Notes: generated by a model from the letters alone, not told the origin. DNA of 64,000 bases from Populus alba (GCF_005239225.2 NC_133296.1:10912001-10976000), one strand, 5' to 3'. Counted from the first letter of the stretch, positions 21,809 to 33,700 are shown. Made by a program: numbers and translations.

Positions 21809-22025
21809 TTAGGTTTGTGGGAGGCCAGCATATTGCCTTTGTAATTTGAGAGCTGGGAATCGTTGTCTGGATTGTTCAACTTGACCACGTATATCCTCTA
21901 TCTTGAATGTGTTGTTTCCTCCTCGAATCAAGGAAATAAACTTCTGTTCGAAGATTATAGGAAATTTGCTGCCAAACTTATTTGGGGTGTCTTCAACCAT
22001 TTTGGCGGCAGATATTGCCTCCCAT
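21809..22025 (-). other. Orphan coding-looking exon, family not recognised
   Basis: On the minus strand a plausible 3' splice site (ttcatgggag) is followed by about 71 open codons beginning AISAAKMVEDTPNKFGSKFP and ending QYAGLPQT-stop. The residue mix looks like real protein (charged, non-repetitive). No upstream exon was found in the 450 bp before the GCK gene. It may be a last exon captured or left from a lost gene, or an alternative 3' exon. I cannot name the family. Confidence 0.3.
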
Positions 22026-22480
22026 GAACAGAGATGAAAAATTACCAAATATTAAAAAGCACAGAGAAAACCAAGTACGTAGCTCATACAATGACCAAAA
22101 AGGCAAGAAAATAGATGTATTGTTGAAATATATAATGCTAACGGAAGTAAAATCTATGACACTTAGTTGAGTTACCAGGATTCTGGGACCAAATCATCCA
22201 TAGTTCAAAATAACAATTGTTAAAGCATCTTGGCCGCTTCTAACTGTTATTCCCCCTTCAAAGAACACTAACTATCTTTAACATTTTCAATTTGCTCACA
22301 GCAAAACTAAATCTTAATTTCCACAATTCTCTATTGCCTTCTTTTTCTAAAAAAAATTCGCACCAAAAGAGGCACATCTATGCAAACATCTCCTTTCTGG
22401 CAAAAAAAGGAAAAAATCAACAATCACCTAATCAGTTGTTTATTTATGGTCACCAGAGCTCTTCATTGCTTCTCAATCCA

Positions 22481-23014
22481 TCAATCCACAACTATCACCG
22501 CTTCCTTTTCAGCCACATTTGATTCTAATTTTTTCGCTGCCTTTTCCTTCAACTCATTCACAGCTTCTTCTTTGGCAGCCTTCTCTGCCTGTAAAATTGG
22601 CTCGTAATAATCGGCATGAGCTTCCATACATTTTGTCAAGGACCGAGTAACCTCATGGCACTTCTCCACAATATCCTCATTGCTATCTTCTGCCTCTTTA
22701 ACGCAATCCTCCCATGCAACAAAAGCATCTTTGCACCCACCTCCCTTCATGTACACACAGAACCCGCACTCTCCTTCCTCTTCCTCTTCCACTTCTTGAC
22801 CTTCATCTCCATTGGCATCAGTGGGTTTCTTTGATTGATCTGATGCTTCAGGGGTTTCAGTGGCAACTGAAAAACCTGAAGAGGGCAGCGGAACGTTTGA
22901 TGAGGTTGTGGATGGATTATGATTCTGGGAATTGCCAGGAATTGATGAGCTCGGCGATAAGTCGGATTTATTAGAATCATTAGGGTTTGTTCTTGAAGAA
23001 GAGACACCTCCCAT
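22481..23014 (-). CDS. GCK-domain protein with twin CX9C motif
   Basis: This is a 177-residue protein. Residues 1-80 are low-complexity, Ser/Pro-rich then acidic (EVEEEEEGE). The GCK domain spans about 81-140, with CGFC (83-86), the signature YMKGGGCKDAF and paired cysteines C94-X9-C104 and C119-X9-C129. That spacing is the twin-CX9C pattern of small disulfide-bonded helical hairpin proteins. An Ala/Lys/Glu-rich helix follows (142-170). The N-terminus MGGVSS fits an N-myristoylation signal (Gly2, Ser6). GCK-domain function is not established. Mitochondrial intermembrane-space import through the Mia40 route is possible from the CX9C pattern but would compete with myristoylation. The reading frame is intact. 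Confidence 0.88.
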   Translation of the reverse strand: MGGVSSSRTNPNDSNKSDLSPSSSIPGNSQNHNPSTTSSNVPLPSSGFSVATETPEASDQSKKPTDANGDEGQEVEEEEEGECGFCVYMKGGGCKDAFVAWEDCVKEAEDSNEDIVEKCHEVTRSLTKCMEAHADYYEPILQAEKAAKEEAVNELKEKAAKKLESNVAEKEAVIVVD

Positions 23015-23016
23015 GG

Positions 23017-23965
23017 CTGCTTAAAACCTTGTGAAAACCCTTAGATAAGGCTCAGTAATTATCTAGTGGATATTTATTTCTTTTCTTTCAGTACGACCAA
23101 ACAAATATATAGGCTATTTGGAGGAGGCACATTCACTCACACAGTGAGAAAATAAATAAATTCTACTAAACTAGAAAACAAAAACTGAACCCGCACAATC
23201 TCTTGTACCTAAATCTCCTCTGAAACCTGAGAAAAATTGCACAAGTTTTCATCATCAAATCAAATCTAAACCACTTAAAAGGCTCACAATTAAAAGGAAT
23301 ACGAGAAGATTCATAAGCATTTGTCTACATATTGCCTTGTTTACCAACAACATCATTCACTACAAGCTAAAACCTATCAAACAACTAAAACATATCACCA
23401 CATCCAGAGAAAATTGCATCTCAAGAAAGATGCCAGGGTCTTGGAACTACACACTCATCATGTTTTAGGAACAAGAACCACATCTAACTCACTTAAAATT
23501 CAAGTTTATAAGTTTAAATCCATTCACACACATGAAGAACATCGCCCAAGGGGTAATGTAGATCATCAGAAATTCAAAAGATTCGGGAAGCTCAGCAATA
23601 CAAGTATCGGAAAGCGATGATCTTTTCGGTAAATACTTTGTAGGAAAATTGCATCAAGCAATAATTGAAACCGGCAAAAATTTACACACAAACATACACA
23701 TGCGGCACTAAAATAACAATCTACACTACCCAATTTTAGTTCAAACTGGTGGGGACTAAGCTTAAGCAGTGTCTTGGGTCTGCAAAACCCAGAAAACATG
23801 TCACATTCCAAGGTAAGAAAACATCAACAAATTTCAGAAGAACAAAACTTTAGTACAAGGAGCGGTACTAATTCCTCAAAAATGACAACCTGCAGCCAAT
23901 ATCAGGAAAACTGGTCTATAACCCATGTCAGTTAATCAAAGCAGAAGATTAGGTCGCATACTAAC
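23017..23965 (-). other. Probable 5' UTR intron of the GCK gene
   Basis: Two bases before the start codon there is a 3' splice site (ttttaagcag). At 23965 on the minus strand there is a donor (CCG|GTTAGTATGC), preceded by a compact GC-richer stretch with 'aaccctaaac' typical of plant 5' UTRs (about 23967-24030). The stretch between has no coding frame of note. Confidence 0.45.
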
Positions 23966-24030
23966 CGGCGGTGTTTCCCGGCAATTCGAAGTAGTGGAGG
24001 AGGTTTAGGGTTTTTCGGTGGCGGTGAAAA

Positions 24031-24169
24031 AGGATTGTAATATTGTTAACTTCCTGGTGGCTTGCTATTAAAAACAAGCACGTGCTGAAATCATCGTGCA
24101 CTGTGCACTGTTGAATTGGGATGTAGGTGGCAACAATCCGGTTAATGGGGGCATCTTGACAGTGTAGTT
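24031..24169. promoter_or_regulatory. Putative GCK promoter region
   Basis: This is the DNA upstream of the inferred first exon, more balanced in base content than its surroundings. No definite TATA box was assigned. Confidence 0.3.
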
Positions 24170-24355
24170 TTAATTATTTTTTAAATAATATTTTGTGTTA
24201 AATTATATGTTAATTTTATTTTTTTTAAAATTATTTTTAATATTAGCATATTAAAATAATTTAAAAATATTAAAAACATATTAATTTGAAATAAATAAAA
24301 AATAAAATAAAAATTAAATTTTTTCAAAAAAATTTAAAATACAAAAACAAACAAG
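24170..24355. mobile_element. Short AT-rich MITE-like element, inverted copy
   Basis: This is the reverse-orientation match to the family at 13689-13880 ('ttatttttaatattagcatattaaaataat', 'catattaatttgaaataaa', 'atacaaaaacaaacaag'). Confidence 0.5.
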
Positions 24356-25896
24356 TTTTTGGTCACCCTACTTTTACTTTTGTTTCACTTTCATCCTTTA
24401 ATTATTATTTTTTTAAAATTTCACGTAAATGGTAGTACCTGGGAAAATGGAGCTGATGCTGGGACCTTTTCTATTTTTAACGTCTCGACTCCAATTTTTG
24501 CAACGTCGTCTATTAGAGTGATAAAGTGAAGAGGGAACTTTTTATGGTTGTTAATGTGGCTCCTAGTCTTTCATACCTTAAACACATTTTTGCACCTCTA
24601 TATCCTTTTCTTCCAAATCCTAAAACGAACCTAGGTTAAGTGCTTGAAAATATTTTTTTCCGATTAAAAATGAATTATTTAAATTTTATTTTTCCAAAAA
24701 AATTAAAACATTGGAGCTCTTAGCTCTTCTAGAAACCAAACTTTCAAAAAAAAAAAAATCCACCATAATATCCATTTCATGACTTAAACATGATTGCATT
24801 CTAATATTCGAGAGAAAACTTGCAAAAAAAAGAAAAAAAGAAAACAGCAAAAAAAATGAGTACAAAATTTTTAAGAAAAATATATAAGGAGAATGAAATT
24901 CAAAAAGAAAAAAAAAAAAAAGAATGATCCCAAATAAATTGAATAGTAATTAAAAGAATGAGCATTGAATTTGAAAGATTAAAAAATTATAGGAAGTGAA
25001 ACTACAAAAGATTTATAATTTAATAGATTAAAAAAATAATAAAAGATGAAATTGAAAAAAATAAATAGAGGCTAACATAAATAGAATCAAACTGAAAAAA
25101 AAAATAAACTAAAAAAAAATGATAAAAACAAATAGAAAAAAACATTAATTTAGAAGAAAAAAAGAAGAAGAAGTAAAACCAGAAATCCTTTTAAACCTGG
25201 TTTAATATCTAAAATCATATCATGTTAAATCTTTAACTCGAATTTAATTAAAAAGGCTTAATTATTAACTAATTTAATTTTAAACGATAAAATTAATAAA
25301 AAGAATATTAATAAAAATACATGTAAAAGTATAACATCCTTGCATAATCATAATATGAATACACAAGATAACTAGTAGTATGAATTTTTTTTATCACAAT
25401 CCTGGGAGAAACTCATGTTCATCCGATAACACCTTCCTTAATCATCAACATATATATTTATTTCCAATTCAATATAAACACAAACGATTAATACTAATGA
25501 AATAAATAATCATTGTCATTACTGCTTTTACAAGAATAAAATATTAACTTTAACAATTCAACAAGTTTTTTTGTTTATTACAATCTTTCAAAACTAACAT
25601 GCTTATTGGAAAAAATGGAAATCCTACAGCTAGTTGGGAACTAATAAAATCCTAGACCTAATAAATTAATATGCTAGTTAGTTTCAAGGAACACTTGAAG
25701 AACTTGTAAAAAACAAGCATATTTTAAAATTAAAAATAACAATTATAACATCATATTATAGCATAACAAAATCCACAAATCCCACGGTTTATTTCAAGGA
25801 ACACTCCCTTGATCAACATGAGATTTTTCACAATTTTACATTCCTTGCCATAATATTCCCACTACTAGCATTTAGTACTAATAATACATTACACGA
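24356..25896. other. AT-rich intergenic DNA
   Basis: This is A-rich decayed sequence. Around 25190-25300 there is a fragment of the GTTAACCC family. Nothing coding was recognised. Confidence 0.45.
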
Positions 25897-26084
25897 GCCA
25901 TGTTTGTTTTTTTTCAAAAATATTTTGAGAAAATTAAAATTTTTTTTTTTTTCAAATTAATATTTTTTTTAATATTTTCAAATTATTTTAATGTGCTGAT
26001 ATTAAAAATAATTTTTAAAAATTAAAAAAAATATTATTTTAATGTATTTTCAAGTGAAAATATTTTAAAAAAACAACCAAAATC
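25897..26084. mobile_element. Short AT-rich MITE-like element
   Basis: It is in the same orientation as 13689-13880: 'catgtttgtttttttt', 'caaattaatattttt', 'attttaatgtgctgatatta' and 'aaacaaccaaaatcac'. Confidence 0.55.
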
Positions 26085-26152
26085 ACACTTAGCACGCATA
26101 ACTAAAATTCTTTTATTTTAATTTCATTCTAGTGCTCTAATCAAAACCTTTG

Positions 26153-27055
26153 GGCCGTGTTTGATTGTAGGAAAGTGAATTCCTGGAATTCATTTTCCTG
26201 CTTTTCCAATGTTTGGCGACCACAAGAAAAAATAGTCAAAGAAAAATGAATTCAGTCAATGAAAAAATTATAACGTGGGCAAAGGAAAGTGTTTTCCTTT
26301 ATGAAAGAAAGGAAAACACTTTTCGTTTTTTTCCTTTCATAAAGACAGTGGTCAGAGGTGGGCCTAATTCTGAGTTTTCATGCTTTTTTTTAATTGTTCA
26401 TGATAATTGCATTATTCAATGAACAGTGCGATTAATATGAACAGTGTATTGCGTACACTGTTCACTAAAAAATAGTGAACAATGTAGTTCTCTTGCACTG
26501 TTCACTTGCCTGCGGGAACCTTCTTTTTTTTTAAGTGTGCTATTTTTTTAACATTTAAAAAAAAAACTAGTTTAGAGTGAATTTTATACCTTAATATTTT
26601 ATCCAATTTTATTACATGCTAAAAATATTATTAAAACTATAATTTTTATCGGATGTATTTCGTACGTAATGGAATTATAAATGGTTTCATGGAATAGTAA
26701 AAAATATTTCACAAGCTTATTTCTCTGTAATATGATATGATATATATAGTTATATTTTATAAAATAAGCTATGTATGAATATAGGATATAATAATAATAA
26801 AAATTCATCATTATACATTTTAGATTTTTTTTTATTGTAAGTGATTAAATATTATATATATATATATATATTAGATAAATTTGAAAAAAATATTAATTTA
26901 TTAATAAATTATTTTCCAGTTCATTTTTCATAATACAACCAAACACTGGAAAGTGTTTTCCAGTTCATTTTCCATAACACTACCAAACATCAAAAAATAC
27001 TTTCCCGGAATTCACTTTAAAAAAAAAATTCACTTTCCTGCAAACAAACGGAGCC
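26153..27055. mobile_element. Harbinger-type MITE B (903 bp)
   Basis: It is flanked by TTG at 26150-26152 and again at 27056-27058, a 3-bp target duplication as expected for PIF/Harbinger. The terminal inverted repeats are GGCCGTGTTTGATTGTAGG and CAAACAAACGGAGCC. Its body is the reverse complement of MITE A, including the GAACAGTG-rich core near 26400-26510. It is noncoding. The (TA)n run at about 26848-26872 lies inside. Confidence 0.8.
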
Positions 27056-27058
27056 TTG

Positions 27059-27539
27059 GTTTTAACACGAAATAAATATATCCCCAAACTCTTGGCTCGC
27101 TCCTTTATTTATGAACTAAGACCAATAGCAATAATGGTGTATGCCCTTGACACCAAAAATTAGACATGAAATATCAGATTATCATTTCAAGACCCTTTTT
27201 AGTTACCCTGTCGATGTTCATCTTAATGAACAACAACCAGTCCTTAATTTCTCCAAGAAAATGGCTGGTACAATCCATTTAAAATCAAGTCCCCATTCTT
27301 TAAGTAACAATTTAGAGCCCCAAACCCGTAGCCAACTCCCATGTATAGTGTTGTTACTCATTTTTTGACTTCCCGTTAAGAACCAAGAAAAGAAAAGAAA
27401 AGAAATCCAAAAATATAAGATGATACACATCTTTTCTGCTTTGCTACTGCCTTGTTTCTGCTGTTAACTTCTCCTGTATTTCTGGGATTAGTACTTTTCC
27501 AATCGTTGTTTTGTCAATTTGATCCTCTGGCTTACCGGA
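27059..27539. other. Intergenic DNA
   Basis: No gene was recognised. The region may include the distal 3' flank of the membrane-protein gene at 28178. Confidence 0.35.
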
Positions 27540-27642
27540 CAGCTTCTCCTGTATTTTAACGATGATAAAATTGGCCAGCCCTCTCTCTTCAAAATGATTC
27601 GAACATGAGACTGCTACCTTTGCTAAGCTAGTAGCAACCCTA
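27540..27642 (-). mobile_element. tRNA-related SINE or tRNA pseudogene fragment
   Basis: On the minus strand there is an A-box-like TAGCTTAGCAAAGG (27617-27630) and a B-box-like TGTTCGAATC (27596-27605), spaced as in tRNA promoters. It is not a complete cloverleaf, so a SINE 5' part is more likely than a working tRNA. Confidence 0.5.
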
Positions 27643-28177
27643 GCTTATATAAGATGGAATTTCTCACACAATCTGGGTTTGCTGGTGCAAGTCTGTGCAG
27701 GGAAGATGCATTTCTACCCAAAAACAAAGAAATATCGAAGCAATAGCTGCAACCAAATGCACAAGGCACAAAGCTATCCTAAATTGCAAATTCCTCATGC
27801 CTTGGGAACCTTGACTGTAAACTGATTATTCAAAATGTCCAAGCTACAAACCTGATGGAAGTTCTCAGTTGAGCAGTCTTGAAAAATTGTTTGCAGATGC
27901 CAGGCACCAACCTGCTGCGGAGTTGAGAATAGGATGACCAAGCAAAAGGTCCAGAATTTATTATCCATGATATAATATGAACACAGTGATACAGGTCCAT
28001 GTTAAGAAATCACAGTCTGGAGCTTATACACATTTTAAAACCTTTCAAGTTCGCACACATGTAAATCCGAAGAACTCCAGTCCAGCTACATACAAAGCAA
28101 AGCTAGACAAGGATTTAGTCGTTGATTAACACGCTCAGATGATGCTTCCCCATTACACCCACGTATCAAAAACATTC

Positions 28178-28309
28178 CTATCTCAAACTCATCACAGGCC
28201 ATGGATTCACCCCAGCTGCTGGCAATAAGGGTCGTACAATAGGGACCCTTCTCACAACTGAAAATGTTTCATTTAGTCGTGCTGCACGACTCATGAAATG
28301 TGACACCTT
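28178..28309 (-). CDS. Acidic single-pass membrane protein, exon 2 (C-terminus)
   Basis: This is the terminal exon of the gene whose first exon is at 30408-31325. A 3' splice site (tatgaatgcag) precedes 43 codons, KVSHFMSRAARLNETFSVVR and on to PVMSLR-stop. Both exon ends are in phase 0, so the joined protein is 349 residues. The tail is basic and lies on the side of the membrane that follows the TM segment. It was too short to stand out as an open frame and was found by following the donor site of exon 1. Confidence 0.75.
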   Translation of the reverse strand, partial: KVSHFMSRAARLNETFSVVRRVPIVRPLLPAAGVNPWPVMSLR

Positions 28310-30407
28310 CTGCATTCATAGATCAGAAATGAGAATCAAAGTTGGATATGCACAAGCACACAACAATCTATTGACCTCAATGAAATACTGTTTGCAGTAG
28401 AAACATCTATTCATGTGCAAGAAATATAATACAACCACCACATGAAATAAGCTAAACAAACTTAAGGAACAGACCACATTACTCAAGTGCAAATGATCAT
28501 GAAAACCCATTTATAGGATAGATGACCTGTGCTCTTCTGGTAAACAAAGAATAGCAGAAGAGGAAAATAGAGTAAGCATGCGCTTACAAACCAACAATTT
28601 TGCAACTTCAGGTGCATAACTCAATTATTGTGCGCATAAACAGGAATTAATCCTTCAATTAAAAGTTTGTGATGAAGATACATAGTAAGAGGCGAAATGT
28701 GGGATTTAACTGCTGTGTCTCCTCTAAAGTCTATGATTTTTGTTACACAAAAAAAAATGGTAGGGAATTTGAGGGATTCTCATGTCAGTATATGAGACAA
28801 ACTCAAATAGCTACCCCTTACCCATCATTACTTGTCACTGAAAATAAAAATGAAATGGAAAAGGAAAAGGAAAAGGAAAGGAAGGTGAAAAAAAAACTTA
28901 GGCAATCAAATTATGCAAAATGGTGGGATTTGGGAGGGAAAAATACCAAGGAAAAGATTATACACGCAGCTATTCAAATTGATGTGAATGAGATAGCGAG
29001 AAACCAGAGAATCAATGAGCCAAATAATCAAGTATTGAACACTAAGAATCAAACAATTGTTCTAGATTTTTAGACTTGCAAGTGGCATGAGAGCAGGACT
29101 TAAAGTTACAAGATCTTCTATCATAAAAAACCAATTAAGGTCACCCAGAAATAAGAAACTTTTGGGGCATCATTTGCCATCTCTATCTCAACTATTCCCC
29201 CATATTCTATTCCTAACTTGACTTCTACAATCCATACGCCATTCCAAAATCCTTGGTTTGATGCCTTTTAATTTGACAAAAGCAACTTTTCATACTTCTA
29301 AAGCTAAACTAAAACTATTCCCTTGCAGACCAAGTAAAAAAATTCATGTGATTTCCAAAATCATTTACGTTATCATCAAGAAATTATTTTTGTGATTATC
29401 AGTATTTTCAAAAACAAGCAGAGAAAAAAAGAATATAAATGGAGCTTGGTGACAGGATTCTAAAATTAGTCCTTTCTCAATGGAATGATTAAGAAAAACT
29501 GGCTGGAACTCACAATCAAAACTTTTTCACCTCACCTACAGATGAATATACCATTGATCCTCAGCATAGTTTTCGTATGGTGAAAACCACCTCTGTTGCA
29601 CTATAAATATCCCCCTCATTTCCTTGATGGGCTCGTTTCTTGATGAACTTTTTTTCGCCCATTTATAGCAGCTCACTTAATTTTTTCACTATAACACAGT
29701 ATTTCCAAACCATCCCCTACATCACAGATAAAAACTTAAGCCCTAACCAACATTGCCTGCTCATTGCACCCCACTCACCAAAGTATTTACTGACCAATAA
29801 TTCGGTAAAAAAAATTCACAAATTCACTAAGTCATGACTTACTAAACCTCAAATAAATAGTAATTTTCCGGCAAAAGCCATTTTTTCAGACTTTTCAAAA
29901 TGAGGGCTACTTCCCACCAGCGACTATTCTTTTAGCTCGTGAAGAGAAGAGGGGAGAGCACAGGCTGTTACCACACCATCCCCAAGTCTTTTGCGCTGTG
30001 AAGCATGCAAGGAAAGTGAAGACTGTTTACCTTTCTTGGATAAATAAAACAATGGCAGCTATCTGTTAATTCATTTTCCTGTCTGTTTGGTGCCTGACTT
30101 TAATGAACTCATTCTTAGCTTACAGAGAAAGAAGAGGTGGAGAAAACCCAAAAATGATAAAGATATGCGAATATGACCACAAAAAGAGGATATAATATCA
30201 CTTTATCAAATACGAAGTTAAATAATTGCTGCACAACAGACGCTGCCAAATCTCAATATGAAATTTAGAAGGAAAAATAAAAAACCAGATAACTTGTACA
30301 CGGTCAATTTAAACACACCATTGAAAACAATTAGCACTCTGACTTTTCCAAATAAACCATATTATCAGCAATTGAAATGGGCAAATTAAGCAACCGCAAT
30401 AACTTAC
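28310..30407 (-). other. Intron of the acidic membrane-protein gene
   Basis: This is a 2098-bp intron with a canonical donor (AAG|GTAAGT) and a CAG acceptor. A 134-codon plus-strand frame at 28669-29073 inside it has a lysine/glutamate run and no recognised domain, so I do not call it a gene. No mobile element was recognised in it. Confidence 0.65.
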
Positions 30408-31325
30408 CTTATCATCCACAGTAACCTTAAGCTGCAAGCTCTTTGTCTTTCGCTTCATCTTGTACAATCTCCGGCCCAATATAACAAATCCCATCACAGC
30501 TGCAGCCACAGAGACTGACCAAACAGGACTAAACCTGAAAACACAATACCTCAACATCTCAAAAGGAACTTTCCACAACACCACCTTCCTCTTCTCCACC
30601 TCATCACCAGGCTTCGTTTCTCCTACTGCAACAACACTCAAATTCACATCTTTGGACTCATTTTCACCTTCAGATTCACCCAAAATCTCGGACCCAACTT
30701 GATCCTTCCCGACATCACCAGAAAACAAATCATCACCACCAGAATCAGACCAGAACTTAACCAGGTCCTTATCCTTACTTTGAGTCTCCCCATATCCTTC
30801 TAAACCCACGTGAACCTTCACGTTCTCTTCAAATCCCAGTTCACTTTTCCTTTCAAAGTTGCTAACTTTACGCTCAAGTGACTCAAGCTTCCCTTCTTTA
30901 GCCTCAATCTCCCCAATCTCTTCAAAACCCACATCAGTCCTTTCACTTTCCACCAAGCCCAATTCATTTTTCACGTCAAAGTCACCTAATTTGCGATCAT
31001 CAGATCGATCACTACCAGAGTCAGGCCAGAACTCAACAGAGTTCCTCCTCTGGAACCGAGTTTCTGAGCCGGGATCGATCCAGCTAGGATTATCAGACTC
31101 AACAGAACCTTCGTCAGTAGCACTGAGAGTAGTTTTAACATACCTATTATCATTTTCGAGAGAGAAGTGATCTAACCTGAACATACCTTCGGTATCAGCC
31201 ACAATCTCTTCAAAACTCCTGGAAGAATCAGCCACTGAGATGGGTGAGTTAACCAGGTCCGAGTCAGAGTTGGCTAGGAGCTCCCAGTCTTGAAAATCAG
31301 TGACAGCAGCAGCATCTCCTTCCAT
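30408..31325 (-). CDS. Acidic single-pass membrane protein, exon 1
   Basis: This exon has 306 codons from the ATG at 31325 to the donor AAG|GTAAGT at 30408 and continues in the exon at 28178-28309. Residues 1-240 are acidic and Ser-rich, probably disordered. The N-terminus has DWELL (W14 to L17), a possible ATG8-interacting WxxL core preceded by acid. Two related blocks are visible, VEFWPDSGSD (97-106) and VKFWSDSGGD (189-198), each near an ELG...GFEE type segment. A single transmembrane helix lies at about 267-284, followed by the basic stretch RRLYKMKRKTKS, which predicts the N-terminus facing away from the basic side. It resembles uncharacterised plant membrane proteins (DUF6821-like, from memory). 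Function is unknown. Reading through the donor would give a different 32-residue tail. Confidence 0.8.
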
Positions 31326-32150
31326 GGTGATGGTTGATTGATTATTTTGGACAGTTAAGACAAACCTACACAGTTATAGCAAAGTGGAGAGAAATGGCCA
31401 AGGACAGAGATTAGGTTAATAGATAGGTAACCCCCGCAACACTGCACTAGAACACTAATGGTAAAGGTAGTGGGATTGGCCCTACTTGTAGCCAGGATGG
31501 TAATGGAAATGATGGAATGATACATACATACATATATATACAATATATATATTGTAAATACAAAAAATGGATAAATAACCAAAAAACCGAACCGAAAAAA
31601 AAAAAACCGAAAAAAAGGGCCACCACTTAAAAAAAAAAAAAAAAAGTATAATACTATTCTTTCTGACCCTAGTCTGCATCTCTGCTTTAATTACTTTTTG
31701 GTTCCCCTCCCCCGCTTCCCTTCTCTACATCCCTCCCTCGCTTCCCTTCTCTACATCTCTCTCTTTACTCTCTGGCTGGTGAGAAAATCAAAGCAGAACA
31801 AGTTACAGAGTGATAGAAAAGATTACTTGGCTGAGTTAACTCACCAAATGGCTCACTCCGTCCTTGAAGATGATTTTCAAGAGAAACGAATGCAGCACTA
31901 AAAAGATTAAGGTATTGAGTAGGACGACTGTGATTATGTTTTCTGGGTCTAACTATGATTACCCAGATTTGCAACATCGTCTCCATCAACGCTATGTGCA
32001 GTTGTATCTATGGAAGCCTGAATGGATCTTCACCTCTACTTATCTGCTGTATGAGGTTAGTATATATTAAAACCGGTTTTGGTTCGGTTCACATTTTGGT
32101 TAAATGCTCAGCCCTAGTAAATACTCATTGCCATCTTTATTTATAGTGCA
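31326..32150. promoter_or_regulatory. Upstream region of the membrane-protein gene
   Basis: This holds the 5' UTR and promoter side. An A-rich tract lies at 31590-31645. An imperfect direct duplication of 'cgcttcccttctctacatc' lies near 31713 and 31741. No TATA assignment is secure. Confidence 0.35.
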
Positions 32151-32699
32151 CTTTCTGGTTTTTTTTTTTTTTATTTATTTCTTTTCTTTTTAGGAATCTC
32201 TCATAATTGGAAAACCTTTTTTTTATCACTCCAAAAGAAGGATGGATAATATATTTGGGTAGAAAACCATCTTTTTTAACTTAGTTTTTATCACTCCAAA
32301 AACCTCTTTGTTAACTTAGTCTTCTTCTCGTGGAAAAGATATATTGGGTAGAAAACCATTTTTTTATGGAAATATTGGATAGAAAACTTTGTGTCATCTC
32401 AACCAATTTAATATTTTAAAAGGAATGTTTCATTTCTTTTTTACATTATTTTATATAGTTCAAAATACTTTTTTGATATGCCAAAAAAGATACTTATATG
32501 TATAGTATTATATTATATTATTGACTTGTGCTGAGTTATGCTACGGAGTCAAATTAATTTTTTTTTAAATGTAAAAGATATATATAAATATTGTTAACCT
32601 ATTTTCTAATAAAAATTTTTTTAATCATGAACTCAAAATAAGATGTATATTGAACAATTTTTTTTTAATATTGATTTGGTAACATATTTGATGACTTTT
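32151..32699. other. AT-rich intergenic DNA
   Basis: A short repeat 'gggtagaaaaccat' / 'ttatcactccaaaa' occurs two or three times at 32220-32400. No gene was seen. Confidence 0.4.
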
Positions 32700-33700
32700 C
32701 TTTTCAAATATTAAGATGATGACATATTAGATCAACCTGGTTAAACTCTTAAATATGTGATCGAGGTTATGAGATCATGATAATTATATAGAAAATATAT
32801 TCAAATAAATTATGAAGGCCAATTCAAAATCAAGTCAATATTGAAAATGAAATAAAAAAAAATATTAAATTAAAAAACAAGAAAGAAAAAAAAAACTACT
32901 CTAGTCAACCTAGGTTTTAACCTACAAAACCCATGACTCAAGTTATGAAATCAGGATAACCCTATATAAAGCAAATAAAAGAAATTATAAAACATAATTT
33001 TCAACAAACTCAAAGTTTAAAGATGAAATTGAAAACGAATTAAATAAAAAAAATCCAAAAAAACCAACTCAAGTCAACTCGAGCTAACTTGTTAAACCCA
33101 CAACTTAGATTCGAGAGATCAATATAACTTTATAAAAAAACAAATAAAAAAAAATTATAAAGCTTCTTTTCCAACAGTTTTAATATTGAAGGTTAAAATC
33201 AAGAAAAACAATTATGAAACTCAATTAAAAAAAAAAGACATAAGAAAATAAACAAAATTAACTTGAGTTAACATGTCAAACCTATAATCTGAATCATGAG
33301 ATCGAGATAATTCTATATAAAGTAAATAAAAAAATATAAAGTCTAATTTTTAATAAACTCAATAACGAGGATGAAATTGAAAAAGAAAATCAATTAGAAA
33401 AAGTGGCATGACTCGAATCAACTCAAGTTAACATACTAAACTCATAATCTGGGTTATGAGATTATGATAAATTTATATAAAAAAATAAATTAAAAAATAT
33501 AAAATCTTGCTTCCAACATATTTAACGTTGAAGTCTGTAATCAATAAAAAAAAACCCTAAATCCATAAAATCAGTATATAAACCAGCTTAAAGAAAATTA
33601 CAAAGCAAAATTCCCAAAAACAACCTAATATTAAAGGGTGATATTGAGAGAAATTTTTTTTTTTAAAAAAATAATGGGCTGTTGAAGAATAAAATTAAAA
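32700..33700. repeat. Array of degenerate GTTAAC / CATGAGATC repeat units
   Basis: This is the same family as 11340-12690, with repeated 'gttaac', 'aaaccca', 'gagatca.gataa', 'aaataaaaaaattataaa' and 'gatgaaattgaaaa' blocks. It is noncoding. Confidence 0.6.

Noticed and set aside
27596..27630. Functional tRNA gene
   Set aside because: A and B boxes are present, but no complete acceptor stem or cloverleaf could be folded by eye.
28669..29073. 134-codon plus-strand frame in the intron of the membrane-protein gene
   Set aside because: Low-complexity Lys/Glu run, no recognised domain, no promoter sign, and location inside an inferred intron.
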